Shown piece by piece: positions 28,380 through 37,106 of a DNA stretch of 64,000 nucleotides (position 1 is the first letter of the stretch; each line of letters opens with the position of its first letter). Origin of the DNA: Pseudomonas thermotolerans DSM 14292 (lineage in GTDB: Bacteria > Pseudomonadota > Gammaproteobacteria > Pseudomonadales > Pseudomonadaceae); assembly GCF_000364625.1 (NCBI RefSeq), contig NZ_KB822601.1, forward strand, positions 124,001-188,000. The letters are read 5' to 3'. Under the pieces are notes generated by a model. That model saw only the letters and a list, made by a program, of their open reading frames with translations, was not told the DNA's origin and did no database searches. A program made the translations under genes and the position numbers.

Positions 28380-29279
28380 ATGCGCCGCCTCGTCACCGGA
28401 CTTGCCGTCAGCCTGCTGCTGCTTCTCAACACCCTGGTCCTGATCGGTCCGATGATGCTGATCGCCGTGCTCAAGCTGCTCCTGCCCGGGCAGCGCCTGC
28501 AGGATGCCTGCGCCTTCGGGGTGATGTGGATCGCCGAAACCTGGGCGGAGATCGACAAGTGGATCTTCGCCACCCTCACCCCGACCCGCTGGGACATCCG
28601 CGGCGCCGCCGACCTGCGCCGCGACGTCTCCTACCTGATCGTCAGCAACCACCAGAGCTGGGTGGACATCCCGGCGCTGGTCCAGACGTTCAACCGCAAG
28701 GCGCCGTTCTTCAAGTTCTTCCTGAAGAAGGAGCTGATCTGGGTGCCCTTCCTCGGCCTCGCCTGGTGGGCGCTCGACTACCCCTTCATGAAACGCTACA
28801 GCAAGACCTACCTGGCCAGGCACCCGGAGAAGCGCGGCCAGGATCTGCTGATCACCCGGCGCGCCTGCGAGAAGTTCAAGCGCTCGCCGGTCACCGTGGT
28901 CAACTACCTGGAGGGCACCCGCTTCACCCCGGCCAAGCACGCCGCCCAGCAGTCGCCCTACCGCCACCTGCTGAAGCCCAAGGCCGGCGGCGTGGCCTTC
29001 GTGCTCGCCGCCCTGGGTGACCAGCTCGACGCCCTGCTCGACGTCACCGTCTACTACCCCGGCGGCCGGGTGCCGGGCTTCTGGGCGCTGGCCAGCGGGC
29101 AGGTCGCCCAGGTGGTGGTGGACATCCGGACCCGCCCCCTGGACTCGTCGCTGTGGGCCGGCGACTACGAGGAAGACGAAGGTTTCCGACGTTTCGTGCA
29201 GGACTGGGTGAGCCGGCTGTGGGCCGAGAAGGACCGGCGCCTGGCGGCGCTGCGTGCGGAGTTCGGCGACCCGCTCTGA
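28380..29279 (+). CDS. membrane-bound 1-acylglycerol-3-phosphate-type acyltransferase (YihG-like)
   Basis: 299 residues with an N-terminal membrane helix (about 5-32) and the LPLAT motifs NHQSWVD (about 91-97; HxxxxD with His and Asp), FMKRYSK and EGTRFTP (about 180-186). Length and long spacing match the YihG/PlsC-like branch that modifies phospholipid acyl chains. AAGGAAA precedes the ATG. Confidence 0.9.
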   Translation: MRRLVTGLAVSLLLLLNTLVLIGPMMLIAVLKLLLPGQRLQDACAFGVMWIAETWAEIDKWIFATLTPTRWDIRGAADLRRDVSYLIVSNHQSWVDIPALVQTFNRKAPFFKFFLKKELIWVPFLGLAWWALDYPFMKRYSKTYLARHPEKRGQDLLITRRACEKFKRSPVTVVNYLEGTRFTPAKHAAQQSPYRHLLKPKAGGVAFVLAALGDQLDALLDVTVYYPGGRVPGFWALASGQVAQVVVDIRTRPLDSSLWAGDYEEDEGFRRFVQDWVSRLWAEKDRRLAALRAEFGDPL

Positions 29280-29314
29280 AAAATGCCCCGTCCCTGCGCA
29301 CCCGAGCCCCCGGA

Positions 29315-29431
29315 TGCACTGCCGCGGTTCAGCCCGCGCCGACCAATGGCCATCCGCCTCCTCGGGAAGCCGAAAAACGCTTTGAAAACCGAGGCCCAGG
29401 GCGACTTTCAGAAGTTGGCACGCACTCTGCA
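29315..29431 (+). promoter_or_regulatory. sigma-54 promoter with candidate NtrC site
   Basis: TTGGCACG-N4-CTGCA (29415-29431) matches the sigma-54 consensus TGGCACG-N4-TTGCW at all but one base, with GG and GC dinucleotides correctly spaced. A partial NtrC-like dyad TGCAC-N7-GGTTCA lies at 29315-29331, about 90 bp upstream. No protein gene starts downstream on this strand before 29932; a short RNA is proposed. Confidence 0.78.
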
Positions 29432-29442
29432 TAAACCAGGGC

Positions 29443-29497
29443 AGACCCAGTTTTGGGGACCTTGGTACAGGCAGGCCGGGGAATCCCCTCTTTTATT
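29443..29497 (+). ncRNA. sigma-54-dependent small RNA, NrsZ-like
   Basis: From the predicted start (about 12 bases past the -12 element) to the stem-loop GGGG-AAT-CCCC with TCTTTTATT (29478-29497) there are about 55 nt. They contain two small hairpins (CCC-AGTTTT-GGG; CCT-TGGTAC-AGG). The 3' end abuts the convergent gene at 29493, whose homologue (PA5126) neighbours nrsZ in P. aeruginosa. NrsZ is a nitrogen-regulated, sigma-54/NtrC-dependent RNA. Promoter and position support the call; I cannot align the sequence itself. Confidence 0.55.
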
Positions 29498-29873
29498 CCG
29501 AGCGCAAGCTGATCCGCAGCCGCCATCGCCCGTCCGCCGCCGCACCGCGCCATTCGCCGTGCAGTGGCCGGGCGGCCACCAGCTCTAGGCGCAGACGATC
29601 CTTGCCTTCCGGCAGCGTCCGCCAGCTCACCGCCTTGCCGGCGACCCGCAGCTGCCCCCGCGCAGGCTCGCCGCTGGCCTCCAGATGAAGCACCAGCGCC
29701 CCGGCGATGCGTTCGCCGCGCAGCGGCGCCTCGCGGTCCAGCCAGAGCACCAGGCCGTCCTCCACCGCCTCCACCCGCTCCAGGTGCGCCGTCCCGTCGT
29801 CGGTCAGGCGCCCGAGCATCATGCCCAGCAGCAGGCCGAACAGCGCTAGCGAGGCGAAGAAGCGCCAGCCCAT
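29493..29873 (-). CDS. single-pass membrane protein of unknown function (PA5126-like)
   Basis: 126 residues from MGWRFFASLALFGLLLGMMLGRL, a membrane anchor at the very N-terminus, followed by a beta-rich soluble part (VEAVEDGLVLWLDREAP ... RWRLRISLRSE) probably in the periplasm. A longer reading from 29933 would overlap the start codon of trmL and put its promoter inside trmL, so the later start is preferred. Function unknown; conserved next to trmL and secB in pseudomonads as far as I recall. Confidence 0.65.
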   Translation of the reverse strand: MGWRFFASLALFGLLLGMMLGRLTDDGTAHLERVEAVEDGLVLWLDREAPLRGERIAGALVLHLEASGEPARGQLRVAGKAVSWRTLPEGKDRLRLELVAARPLHGEWRGAAADGRWRLRISLRSE

Positions 29874-29931
29874 CTGCGGGCGCGGGGTCTCGGGAGTAGA
29901 ATGCTGCCCGTCCTCAAGCGCGGAGCCGTGC

Positions 29932-30393
29932 ATGTTTCACGTCATCCTGTTCCAACCGGAAATTCCGCCGAATACCGGCAACATTATCAGGCTGTGCGCC
30001 AACAGCGGCTGCAGCCTGCACCTGATCGAGCCGCTCGGCTTCGAACTGGACGACAAGCGCCTGCGCCGCGCCGGCCTGGACTACCACGAGTACGCCCCGC
30101 TGCAGCGCCACCCCGACCTGGCAGGCTGCCTGGCGAGCCTCGGCCAGCCGCGCCTGTTCGCCTTCACCACCAAGGGTTCGCAGCCCTACCACCAGGTCCG
30201 CTACCAGCCCGGCGACGCCTTCCTGTTCGGCCCGGAAAGCCGTGGTCTGCCGGACGAGGTGCGCAACGCCCTGCCGGCGGAGCGACTCATCCGTCTGCCG
30301 ATGCGCCCCGGCTGCCGCAGCCTGAATCTCTCCAACAGCGTGGCGGTCACCGTCTACGAGGCCTGGCGGCAGCACGACTTCGCCGGCGCCTGA
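29932..30393 (+). CDS. trmL: tRNA (cytidine/uridine-2'-O)-methyltransferase
   Basis: 153-residue SPOUT methyltransferase modifying position 34 of certain tRNA-Leu. Signature: FQPEIPPNTGNIIRLC (about 7-22), FGPESRGLP (about 99-107) and the knot RSLNLSNSVAVTVYEAWRQ (about 126-144). A TAGAAT -10 at about 29896-29901 sits just upstream, so the leader is short. Confidence 0.95.
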   Translation: MFHVILFQPEIPPNTGNIIRLCANSGCSLHLIEPLGFELDDKRLRRAGLDYHEYAPLQRHPDLAGCLASLGQPRLFAFTTKGSQPYHQVRYQPGDAFLFGPESRGLPDEVRNALPAERLIRLPMRPGCRSLNLSNSVAVTVYEAWRQHDFAGA

Positions 30394-30402
30394 GCGCCGC
30401 CC

Positions 30403-30432
30403 ATAAAAAACGCCGCTTACGAAGCGGCGTTT
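30403..30432. terminator. bidirectional terminator trmL/secB
   Basis: 11-bp stem AAACGCCGCTT / AAGCGGCGTTT, 3-base loop, with an A-run on the left (T-run for the leftward secB operon). Confidence 0.85.
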
Positions 30433-30448
30433 CGGGTGACGCGCTGCC

Positions 30449-30937
30449 TCAGGCCTGCGCCGGTGCGTTGCCGGCCTGCTGCATGCGGGCCAGTTCCTGG
30501 GCGTAGAGGGCGTCGAAGTTCACCGGGGCGAGCATCAGCGCCGGGAAGGAGCCGCGCACCACCAGGCTGTCCAGGGTCTCCCGGGCATAGGGGAAGAGGA
30601 TGCTCGGGCAGAAGGCGCCCAGGGTGTGGCTCATGGCCGCGGCGTCCAGGCCGCGGATCAGGAAGATGCCGGCCTGCTGCACTTCGGCGATGAAGGCGAT
30701 CTCCTCGCCGGTCTTGACGGTCACCGAGAGGGTCAGCACCACCTCGTGGAAGTCGCCGTCTAGGGCCTTCTGGCGGGTGTTGAGGTCCAGGGAGAGGCTC
30801 GGCGCCCACTCCTGGCGGAAGATTTCCGGGCTCTTCGGCGCTTCGAAGGACAGGTCCTTCACGTAGATGCGCTGCAGGGAGAATTGCGGGTTCTGCTCGC
30901 CCTGGGCGGCAGCGCCGTTGCTTGCTTGTTCGGTCAT
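30449..30937 (-). CDS. secB: protein-export chaperone SecB
   Basis: 162-residue cytosolic tetramer that keeps preproteins unfolded and hands them to SecA. Recognised by [19 protein letters not shown] (about 19-37), LDLNTRQ and LCPS-like [25 protein letters not shown] (about 107-131). Third gene of rhodanese-grxC-secB, 36 bases after grxC. Confidence 0.97.
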   Translation of the reverse strand: MTEQASNGAAAQGEQNPQFSLQRIYVKDLSFEAPKSPEIFRQEWAPSLSLDLNTRQKALDGDFHEVVLTLSVTVKTGEEIAFIAEVQQAGIFLIRGLDAAAMSHTLGAFCPSILFPYARETLDSLVVRGSFPALMLAPVNFDALYAQELARMQQAGNAPAQA

Positions 30938-30973
30938 GTGTGGCCTTCCGAATTGTCTGTGGGGCTGTTGTAT

Positions 30974-31228
30974 TCAGGCCTTGAGCAGCGCGTCGAGACG
31001 GCCGGCGCGCTCCAGGGCGTAGAGATCGTCGCATCCACCCACGTGGGTGGCGCCGATCCAGATCTGCGGTACCGAGGTACGTCCGGCCTTGGCGGCCATC
31101 TCGGCGCGCACCTGCGGCTGGCCGTCCACGCGGATCTCGGTGAACTCGACGCCCTTGCTGCTCAGCAGCTGCTTGGCGCGGATGCAGTAGGGGCACCAGT
31201 CACTGGAATAGATGACGACCTCGGGCAT
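30974..31228 (-). CDS. grxC: glutaredoxin 3
   Basis: 84-residue glutaredoxin with the CPYC dithiol site (residues 12-15), TSVPQIWIGATHVGGCDDL (cis-Pro loop and glutathione-binding GG-x-D). Reduces disulfides with glutathione. Starts one base after the rhodanese stop, so the genes are co-translated. Confidence 0.96.
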   Translation of the reverse strand: MPEVVIYSSDWCPYCIRAKQLLSSKGVEFTEIRVDGQPQVRAEMAAKAGRTSVPQIWIGATHVGGCDDLYALERAGRLDALLKA

Positions 31229-31229
31229 G

Positions 31230-31643
31230 TCACTTCACCACCGGCAGGTTCTCGCCACGCCAGGTGGCAATGCCACCGGTCAGGCGGGCGACGTTGAAGC
31301 CGGCCTTCTTCAGCTCGCGGCAAACGGTGCCGGCGTGCTGGCCCATGGCATCCACCACCACCAGGGTCTTTTCGCGGTGCTTCTCCAGCTCGACGATGCG
31401 ACTGGCCAGCTTGTCGTAGGGGATGTTCAGCGCCCCGGCGATGTGTCCGGCGGAGAACTCCTTGCTGGGCCGCACGTCCACCACCAGACCGCTGCCGGCA
31501 TTGACCAGGCTGGTCAGCTCGCGGGGGCTGAGGCTTTTGCCACCGCGGTTCAGCTCGGTGACGACGAGCAGCACCAGGAGGATGACGAACAATCCACTCA
31601 GTACATAGTGGTTAGAGACAAATTCAATCAGCTGGGCAAACAT
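31230..31643 (-). CDS. membrane-anchored rhodanese-like protein without catalytic cysteine
   Basis: 137 residues: N-terminal membrane helix (about 8-28), then a rhodanese fold with LVVDVRPSKEFSAGHIAGALNIP (about 54-76). The loop that normally carries the active Cys reads VVVDAMGQHAGTVC, so the expected Cys position is Ala/Met; a Cys follows only seven residues later, outside the loop. Sulfurtransferase activity is unlikely; a binding or scaffold role is possible. E. coli YibN, in the same secB-grxC context, is the counterpart. First gene of the operon; ATG at 31643. Confidence 0.88.
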   Translation of the reverse strand: MFAQLIEFVSNHYVLSGLFVILLVLLVVTELNRGGKSLSPRELTSLVNAGSGLVVDVRPSKEFSAGHIAGALNIPYDKLASRIVELEKHREKTLVVVDAMGQHAGTVCRELKKAGFNVARLTGGIATWRGENLPVVK

Positions 31644-31784
31644 CTCGTGGTTCCACGGCCATAAAATGGCGGCCAGTATACACAGGCCCACAGGTCGGCC
31701 AAAGTCCGCGCGGCGGTGACGCAAACGGCCCGTTGCCGCTAGAATGCCGCTCCTTTTTTGGCCCCTTCCAGCAAGAGTCGAACT

Positions 31785-33320
31785 ATGTCTGCCACGCCAA
31801 AACCGCTGGTACTCATCATCCTCGACGGCTTCGGCCACAGCAACAGCCCCGAATCCAACGCCATCCACGCCGCCCGCACCCCGGTCTACGACCGTCTGCG
31901 CGCCACCCAGCCGCACGGTCTGATCTCCGGCAGCGGCATGGACGTCGGCCTGCCGGACGGGCAGATGGGCAACTCCGAGGTCGGCCACATGAACCTCGGC
32001 GCCGGCCGCGTGGTGTACCAGGACTTCACCCGCATCACCAAGGCGATCCGCGACGGCGAGTTCTTCGAAAACCCGGCGATCACCGCGGCGGTGGACAAGG
32101 CGGTGGGCGCCGGCAAGGCGGTGCACATCATGGGCCTGCTGTCCGACGGTGGCGTGCACAGCCACCAGGACCACATCGTCGCCATGACCGAGCTGGCCGC
32201 CCGGCGCGGTGCCGAGAAGATCTACCTGCACGCCTTCCTCGACGGCCGCGACACTCCGCCGAAGAGCGCGCAGAGCTCCCTGGAGCTGCTCGACGCCACC
32301 TTCGCGCGCCTCGGCAAGGGCCGCATCGCCAGCCTGATCGGCCGCTACTTCGCCATGGACCGCGACAACCGCTGGGAGCGCGTGCAGCAGGCCTACGAGC
32401 TGATCGTCGACAGCCGCGCCGAGTTCGACGCCGCCACTGCCGTGGAGGGCCTCTTGGCCGCCTACGAGCGCGGCGAGAGCGACGAGTTCGTCAAGGCCAC
32501 CCGCATCGGCGCCGCCGCGCCGGTCGAGGACGGCGACGCCGTGGTGTTCATGAACTTCCGCGCCGACCGCGCCCGCGAACTGACCCGCGCCTTCGTCGAG
32601 GCCGACTTCCAGGGCTTCCCGCGCGTCCGCGTGCCGCAGCTGGCCGGCTACGTGATGCTCACCCAGTACGCGGCGAACATCCCGGCCCCAGCGGCCTTCG
32701 CCCCGGAATCCCTGGACAACGTGCTCGGCGAGTACCTGGCCAAGCACGGCAAGACCCAGTTGCGCATCGCCGAGACCGAGAAGTACGCCCACGTCACCTT
32801 CTTCTTCTCCGGCGGCCGCGAGGAGCCCTTCGCCGGCGAAGAGCGCATCCTCATCCCCTCGCCCAAGGTGGCCACCTACGACCTGCAGCCGGAGATGAGC
32901 GCCCCCGAGGTCACCGACAGGATCGTCGAGGCCATCGAGCAGCAGCGCTACGACGTCATCGTGGTCAACTACGCCAACGGCGACATGGTCGGCCACACCG
33001 GGGTCTTCGAAGCCGCGGTCAAGGCCGTGGAATGCCTGGATACCTGCATCGGCCGCATCACCGAAGCCCTGGAGAAGGTCGGTGGCGAGGCACTGATCAC
33101 CGCCGACCACGGCAACGTCGAACAGATGGAAGACGAGACCACCGGTCAGGCGCACACCGCGCACACCTGCAAGCCGGTGCCCTTCATCTACGTCGGCAAG
33201 CGGCCACTGAAAGTCCGCGACGGCGGCGTGCTGGCCGACGTAGCGCCGACCATGCTCTACCTGCTGGGCATGGAGAAACCCGCGGAAATGACCGGCACCT
33301 CGATCCTGGTGCCGGCCTGA
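31785..33320 (+). CDS. gpmI: cofactor-independent phosphoglycerate mutase
   Basis: 511-residue glycolytic/gluconeogenic Mn enzyme. N-terminal metal motif LILDGFGHS, the phosphoserine site [15 protein letters not shown] (Ser about 63), RDNRWER (about 190s) and C-terminal metal ligands [12 protein letters not shown] and [13 protein letters not shown] at 31785 ([15 protein letters not shown]); ribosome site weak. A TAGAAT -10 lies at about 31740. Divergent from the rhodanese-grxC-secB operon. Confidence 0.97.
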   Translation: MSATPKPLVLIILDGFGHSNSPESNAIHAARTPVYDRLRATQPHGLISGSGMDVGLPDGQMGNSEVGHMNLGAGRVVYQDFTRITKAIRDGEFFENPAITAAVDKAVGAGKAVHIMGLLSDGGVHSHQDHIVAMTELAARRGAEKIYLHAFLDGRDTPPKSAQSSLELLDATFARLGKGRIASLIGRYFAMDRDNRWERVQQAYELIVDSRAEFDAATAVEGLLAAYERGESDEFVKATRIGAAAPVEDGDAVVFMNFRADRARELTRAFVEADFQGFPRVRVPQLAGYVMLTQYAANIPAPAAFAPESLDNVLGEYLAKHGKTQLRIAETEKYAHVTFFFSGGREEPFAGEERILIPSPKVATYDLQPEMSAPEVTDRIVEAIEQQRYDVIVVNYANGDMVGHTGVFEAAVKAVECLDTCIGRITEALEKVGGEALITADHGNVEQMEDETTGQAHTAHTCKPVPFIYVGKRPLKVRDGGVLADVAPTMLYLLGMEKPAEMTGTSILVPA

Positions 33321-33332
33321 CCTCCCCGCATC

Positions 33333-33365
33333 GCAGGGCGATGGCCCCCACGGCCATCGCCCTGC
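33333..33365 (+). terminator. stem-loop after gpmI
   Basis: 14-bp perfect stem GCAGGGCGATGGCC with a 5-base loop beginning 12 bases after the stop; no T-tract. Could limit readthrough or protect the 3' end; the downstream genes follow in the same direction. Confidence 0.5.
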
Positions 33366-33478
33366 CGTCATCCTCGCCTTTCCCGCCCGCCGGATCGCAA
33401 TTTGCCTCGCCGCCAGCTTTCAGCCTGCCGCGTTCTTTAGCATACTAGGCCGATCCATTGCCTTGGTTCGCCCGTGCC

Positions 33479-34720
33479 ATGCATCGCGCCTTGCTCGCCC
33501 TGCTCTGCCTCTGTCTGATCACTCCGGTCGCCGCCGACCAGCGCGCGGAAACCCAGCGCCAGTTGGAGGCCGCCCGCAAGGACATCAACGAGCTGAAGAA
33601 GCTGCTCGAGCAGATCGAGCAGGAGAAGTCCGCCGTGCAGAAGCAGCTGCGCGACACGGAAACCGAGATGGGCACGCTGGAACGGGAGATCAAGACCCTC
33701 CAGCAGGAGCTGAAGGACGGTGAAACCGAGCTGCGGCGGCTCGACGGCGAGAAAAAAAAACTCCAGGGCGCACGCCTTGAGCAGCAGCGCCTGATCGGCA
33801 TCCAGGCCCGCGCCGCCTACCAGGCCGGCCACCAAGAGCCCCTGCGCCTGCTGCTCAACCAGCAGCAGCCGGAACAGTTCGCGCGTACCCTCACCTACTA
33901 CGAATACCTCGGCAAGGCTCGCCTCGAGCAGCTGGAAGTGTTCAACGAGACCCTGCGCCAGCTGGCCAACGTGGAACGCGACATCGCCGACCAACAGGAA
34001 CGCCTCGCCGAGCAAAAGCGTACCCTCGACCAGCGCCGTGAACAGCTCGCCACAGTGCGCAAGGAGCGCCAGCAGGCGCTGGCCAAGCTCAACCAGCAGT
34101 TCCGCGAACGCGACCGCCGGCTCAAGGCCCGTGAGCAGGACCAGGCCCAACTGGCCAGGGTGCTCAGGACCATCGAGGAAACCCTCGCCCGCCAGGCCCG
34201 CGAACGGGCTGCCGAAGAGGCCCGCCAACGCGCTCTGGCCGCGCAGCAGGCCGCCGGCACCAAGCCGCAGAGCCCTGGGCCACTGGTGTCCAGCGACGGC
34301 GCCAGCTACGGCGGCCCGTTCAGCCAGGCGCGCGGCAAGCTGCCCTGGCCGGTCAACGGCCGACTGATCGCCCGCTTCGGCGCGCCGCGCGGCAGCGACG
34401 CCCGCACCAAGTGGGACGGGGTGCTGATCGGCGCTCCCGCCGGAAGCCAGGTGCGCGCCATCCACGGCGGTCGGGTGGTGTTCGCCGACTGGTTGCGCGG
34501 AGCCGGACTTCTGGTCATCCTCGATCATGGCAACGGCTACCTGAGCCTCTATGGGCACAACCAGAGTCTGCTCAAGGACGCCGGCGACATCGTCAAGGCC
34601 GGCGAACCCATCGCCACCGTGGGCAACAGCGGTGGCCAGGATACCCCGGCGCTGTATTTCGCCATCCGCCAGCAGGGTCGCCCCAGCGACCCCGCGCAAT
34701 GGTGCCGCGCTCAGGGCTAG
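33479..34720 (+). CDS. envC: EnvC-like murein hydrolase activator
   Basis: 413 residues: signal peptide (MHRALLALLCLCLITPVAA), long coiled coil (about 20-260, heptads rich in Glu/Gln/Arg), and a C-terminal LytM/M23 domain (about 300-410; WPVNGRLIARFG, DHGNGYLSLYGHNQSLL). The LytM zinc ligands are mostly gone: the usual HxxxD position reads RTKWDGVLI and the final HxH reads LYFAI. A degenerate site is typical of EnvC, which activates amidases AmiA/AmiB at the septum rather than cutting murein. The ATG at 33479 is preferred to TTG at 33458. ctpA follows 44 bases later. Confidence 0.93.
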   Translation: MHRALLALLCLCLITPVAADQRAETQRQLEAARKDINELKKLLEQIEQEKSAVQKQLRDTETEMGTLEREIKTLQQELKDGETELRRLDGEKKKLQGARLEQQRLIGIQARAAYQAGHQEPLRLLLNQQQPEQFARTLTYYEYLGKARLEQLEVFNETLRQLANVERDIADQQERLAEQKRTLDQRREQLATVRKERQQALAKLNQQFRERDRRLKAREQDQAQLARVLRTIEETLARQARERAAEEARQRALAAQQAAGTKPQSPGPLVSSDGASYGGPFSQARGKLPWPVNGRLIARFGAPRGSDARTKWDGVLIGAPAGSQVRAIHGGRVVFADWLRGAGLLVILDHGNGYLSLYGHNQSLLKDAGDIVKAGEPIATVGNSGGQDTPALYFAIRQQGRPSDPAQWCRAQG

Positions 34721-34764
34721 GATGCCCCTCCGAGCGTCACTTCACTTCCAGGAGTCAGTTCGAC

Positions 34765-36090
34765 ATGCCGTATCTGTCCCGCCTTCCCTTCCCGGCCCTG
34801 GCCCTCGCGCTGCTGCTCGGCGGCGCGCCGCTGCTGCACGCCGCCGAGTCCGCGCCGGCCGCCAGCGCCGCGAGCAGCGGCGCGCGGGACAAAGCGCCCC
34901 TGCCGCTGGACGAGCTGCGTACCTTCGCCGAGGTCCTCGACCGGGTGAAGGCCGCCTACGTCGAGCCCCTGGACGACAAGACTCTGCTGGAGAACGCCAT
35001 CAAGGGCATGCTCGGCAACCTCGACCCGCACTCCGCCTACCTCGCCCCCGAGGACTTCCAGGAACTGCAGGAAAGCACCAGCGGCGAGTTCGGCGGGTTG
35101 GGCATCGAGGTGGGCATGGAGGACGGTTTCGTCAAGGTGATCTCGCCGATCGACGACACTCCCGCCTCCAAGGCCGGCATCCAGCCCGGCGACCTGATCA
35201 TCAAGCTCGACGGCCAGCCGACCAAGGGCATGTCGATGATGGACGCAGTGGACAAGATGCGCGGCAAGCCCGGTTCGAAGATCCTTCTGACCATCGTCCG
35301 CGACGGCGGCAAGCCCTTCGACCTCGAGCTGAGCCGTGCGGTGATCAAGGTCAAGAGCGTCAAGAGCCAGATGCTGGAACCGGGCTACGGGTACCTGCGC
35401 ATCACCCAGTTCCAGGTCAACACCGGCGAGGAAGTCGGCAAGGCGTTGGCCAAGCTGAAGAAGGACAACGGCGGGCAGAAGCTGCGCGGTCTGGTCCTCG
35501 ACCTGCGCAACAACCCCGGCGGCGTGCTACAGGCCGCGGTGGAGGTGGCCGACCACTTCCTCACCAGCGGGCTGATCGTCTACACCAAGGGGCGCATCGC
35601 CAACTCCGAGCTGCGCTTCTCCGCCACCCCGGCCGACGCCAGCGAGAAGGTGCCGCTGGTGGTGCTGATCAACGGCGGCAGCGCCTCGGCCTCGGAAATC
35701 GTCGCCGGCGCCCTGCAGGACCACAAGCGCGGCGTGCTGATGGGCACCGACAGCTTCGGCAAGGGCTCGGTGCAGACCGTGCTGCCGCTGAGCAACGATC
35801 GCGCCCTGAAGCTGACCACCGCGCTCTACTACACCCCCAACGGCCGCTCCATCCAGGCCCAGGGCATAGTGCCGGACATCGAGGTGGCGCGTGCCCGGAT
35901 CACCCGCGAGCAGGAAGTCGCGGCCTACAAGGAGGCCGACCTGGTCGGCCACCTGGGCAACGGCAACGGCGGCGAGGAACGCCCGAGCAGCCGCAAGGCG
36001 AAGAAGGACGAGCCGCGTCCGCAGGACGACGACTACCAGCTGTCCCAGGCCCTCAACCTGCTCAAGGGCCTGAACATTACCCGCCAGTAA
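34765..36090 (+). CDS. ctpA: carboxy-terminal processing protease, S41 family
   Basis: 441 residues: signal peptide (to about residue 27), PDZ domain (about 95-185; EFGGLGIEVGMEDGF), and S41 catalytic core with the nucleophile in INGGSASASEIVAGAL (Ser about 310) and Lys in FGKGSVQTVLPL (Lys about 335). Periplasmic; in P. aeruginosa CtpA degrades murein endopeptidases with its adaptor LbcA, consistent with a position beside envC. AGGAG upstream of the ATG. Confidence 0.95.
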   Translation: MPYLSRLPFPALALALLLGGAPLLHAAESAPAASAASSGARDKAPLPLDELRTFAEVLDRVKAAYVEPLDDKTLLENAIKGMLGNLDPHSAYLAPEDFQELQESTSGEFGGLGIEVGMEDGFVKVISPIDDTPASKAGIQPGDLIIKLDGQPTKGMSMMDAVDKMRGKPGSKILLTIVRDGGKPFDLELSRAVIKVKSVKSQMLEPGYGYLRITQFQVNTGEEVGKALAKLKKDNGGQKLRGLVLDLRNNPGGVLQAAVEVADHFLTSGLIVYTKGRIANSELRFSATPADASEKVPLVVLINGGSASASEIVAGALQDHKRGVLMGTDSFGKGSVQTVLPLSNDRALKLTTALYYTPNGRSIQAQGIVPDIEVARARITREQEVAAYKEADLVGHLGNGNGGEERPSSRKAKKDEPRPQDDDYQLSQALNLLKGLNITRQ

Positions 36091-36112
36091 GCCGCCCCGG
36101 CGACCGGGCAAG

Positions 36113-36143
36113 AAAAAACCGGACCTCGCAGGTCCGGTTTTTT
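36113..36143. terminator. bidirectional terminator ctpA/hisF
   Basis: 13-bp stem AAAAAACCGGACC / GGTCCGGTTTTTT with a TCGCA loop between convergent gene ends; strong in both directions. Confidence 0.93.
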
Positions 36144-36173
36144 ATGGCAACGCGCGGGCCGGACCCGCGGCAC

Positions 36174-36944
36174 TCAGCGCACCACGATACCGCGCGCCGC
36201 CAGGTAGGCCTTGGCCTCAGGCACCGTGTACTCGCCGAAATGGAAGATGCTCGCCGCCAGCACCGCGTCGGCCTTGCCCTCGAGGATGCCGTCGGCCAGG
36301 TGCTGCAGGTTGCCGACCCCGCCTGAGGCGATCACCGGGATGCGCACCGCCTCGGACACCGCGCGGGTGACGCCCAGGTCGTAGCCGCTCTTCACCCCGT
36401 CCTGGTCCATGCTGGTGAGGAGGATCTCGCCGGCGCCCAGGGCCTCCATCTTCTTCGCCCATTCCACGGCATCCAGGCCGGTGGGCTTGCGCCCGCCGTG
36501 GGTGAAGATCTCCCAGCGCGGCGCCTCGCCCGGGGCGGAGACCCGCTTGGCGTCGATGGCCACCACGATGCACTGAGAGCCGAAGCGCTCGGCGGCCTCG
36601 CCGACGAACTCCGGGTTGAACACCGCGGCGGTGTTGATCGACACCTTGTCGGCCCCGGCATTGAGCAGGTTGCGGATGTCCTGCACGGTACGCACGCCAC
36701 CACCCACGGTCAGCGGGATGAACACCTGGCTCGCCATGCGCTCCACGGTGTGCAGGGTGGTGTCGCGGCCCTGGTGGCTGGCGGTGATGTCCAGGAAGGT
36801 GATCTCGTCGGCGCCCTGCTCGTCGTAGCGACGGGCGATCTCCACCGGGTCGCCGGCGTCGCGGATGTTCTCGAACTTGACGCCCTTGACCACCCGGCCG
36901 TTGTCCACGTCCAGGCAGGGGATGATGCGTTTGGCCAATGCCAT
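36174..36944 (-). CDS. hisF: imidazole glycerol phosphate synthase cyclase subunit
   Basis: 256-residue (beta/alpha)8 barrel. [16 protein letters not shown] (Asp11 catalytic), [23 protein letters not shown] (Asp about 130) and [12 protein letters not shown] are hallmark. With HisH it forms IGP and AICAR. Last of hisB-H-A-F, separated from hisA by a 162-bp palindromic element. Confidence 0.97.
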   Translation of the reverse strand: MALAKRIIPCLDVDNGRVVKGVKFENIRDAGDPVEIARRYDEQGADEITFLDITASHQGRDTTLHTVERMASQVFIPLTVGGGVRTVQDIRNLLNAGADKVSINTAAVFNPEFVGEAAERFGSQCIVVAIDAKRVSAPGEAPRWEIFTHGGRKPTGLDAVEWAKKMEALGAGEILLTSMDQDGVKSGYDLGVTRAVSEAVRIPVIASGGVGNLQHLADGILEGKADAVLAASIFHFGEYTVPEAKAYLAARGIVVR

Positions 36945-36961
36945 TGCTGAAGCCCTCTCTA

Positions 36962-37088
36962 AACGGCTGCGCCGCGCATCCGCGGCGTTGCGTGGCGCTC
37001 GCTCCTCGGCGTACCCGATGTACCATCTCGTCGCTGCTCGCCACGCGCCCTGCGCCTGAAGCGGCTCGCTCGTTCAGCGAGGCTTCAG
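36962..37088. repeat. composite palindromic intergenic element
   Basis: Between hisA and hisF. Left part: imperfect inverted repeat with arms GCGTGGCG-CTCGCTCC-TCGGC-GTAC and GTAC-CATCTCGTCG-CTGCTCGCCACGC around 36990-37050. Right part: CTGAAGC-GG-CTCGCT-CGTTC-AGCGAG-GCTTCAG (37056-37088), a strong stem. The style resembles dispersed REP/GTAC-centred Pseudomonas intergenic elements, but only one copy is present in this window. Confidence 0.5.
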
Positions 37089-37106
37089 CGCCTGATTAAC
37101 CTTGAT

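Noticed and set aside
31230..33371. 713-residue minus-strand frame continuing upstream of the rhodanese gene
   Set aside because: Only the last 137 codons resemble a protein; the rest is antisense to gpmI.
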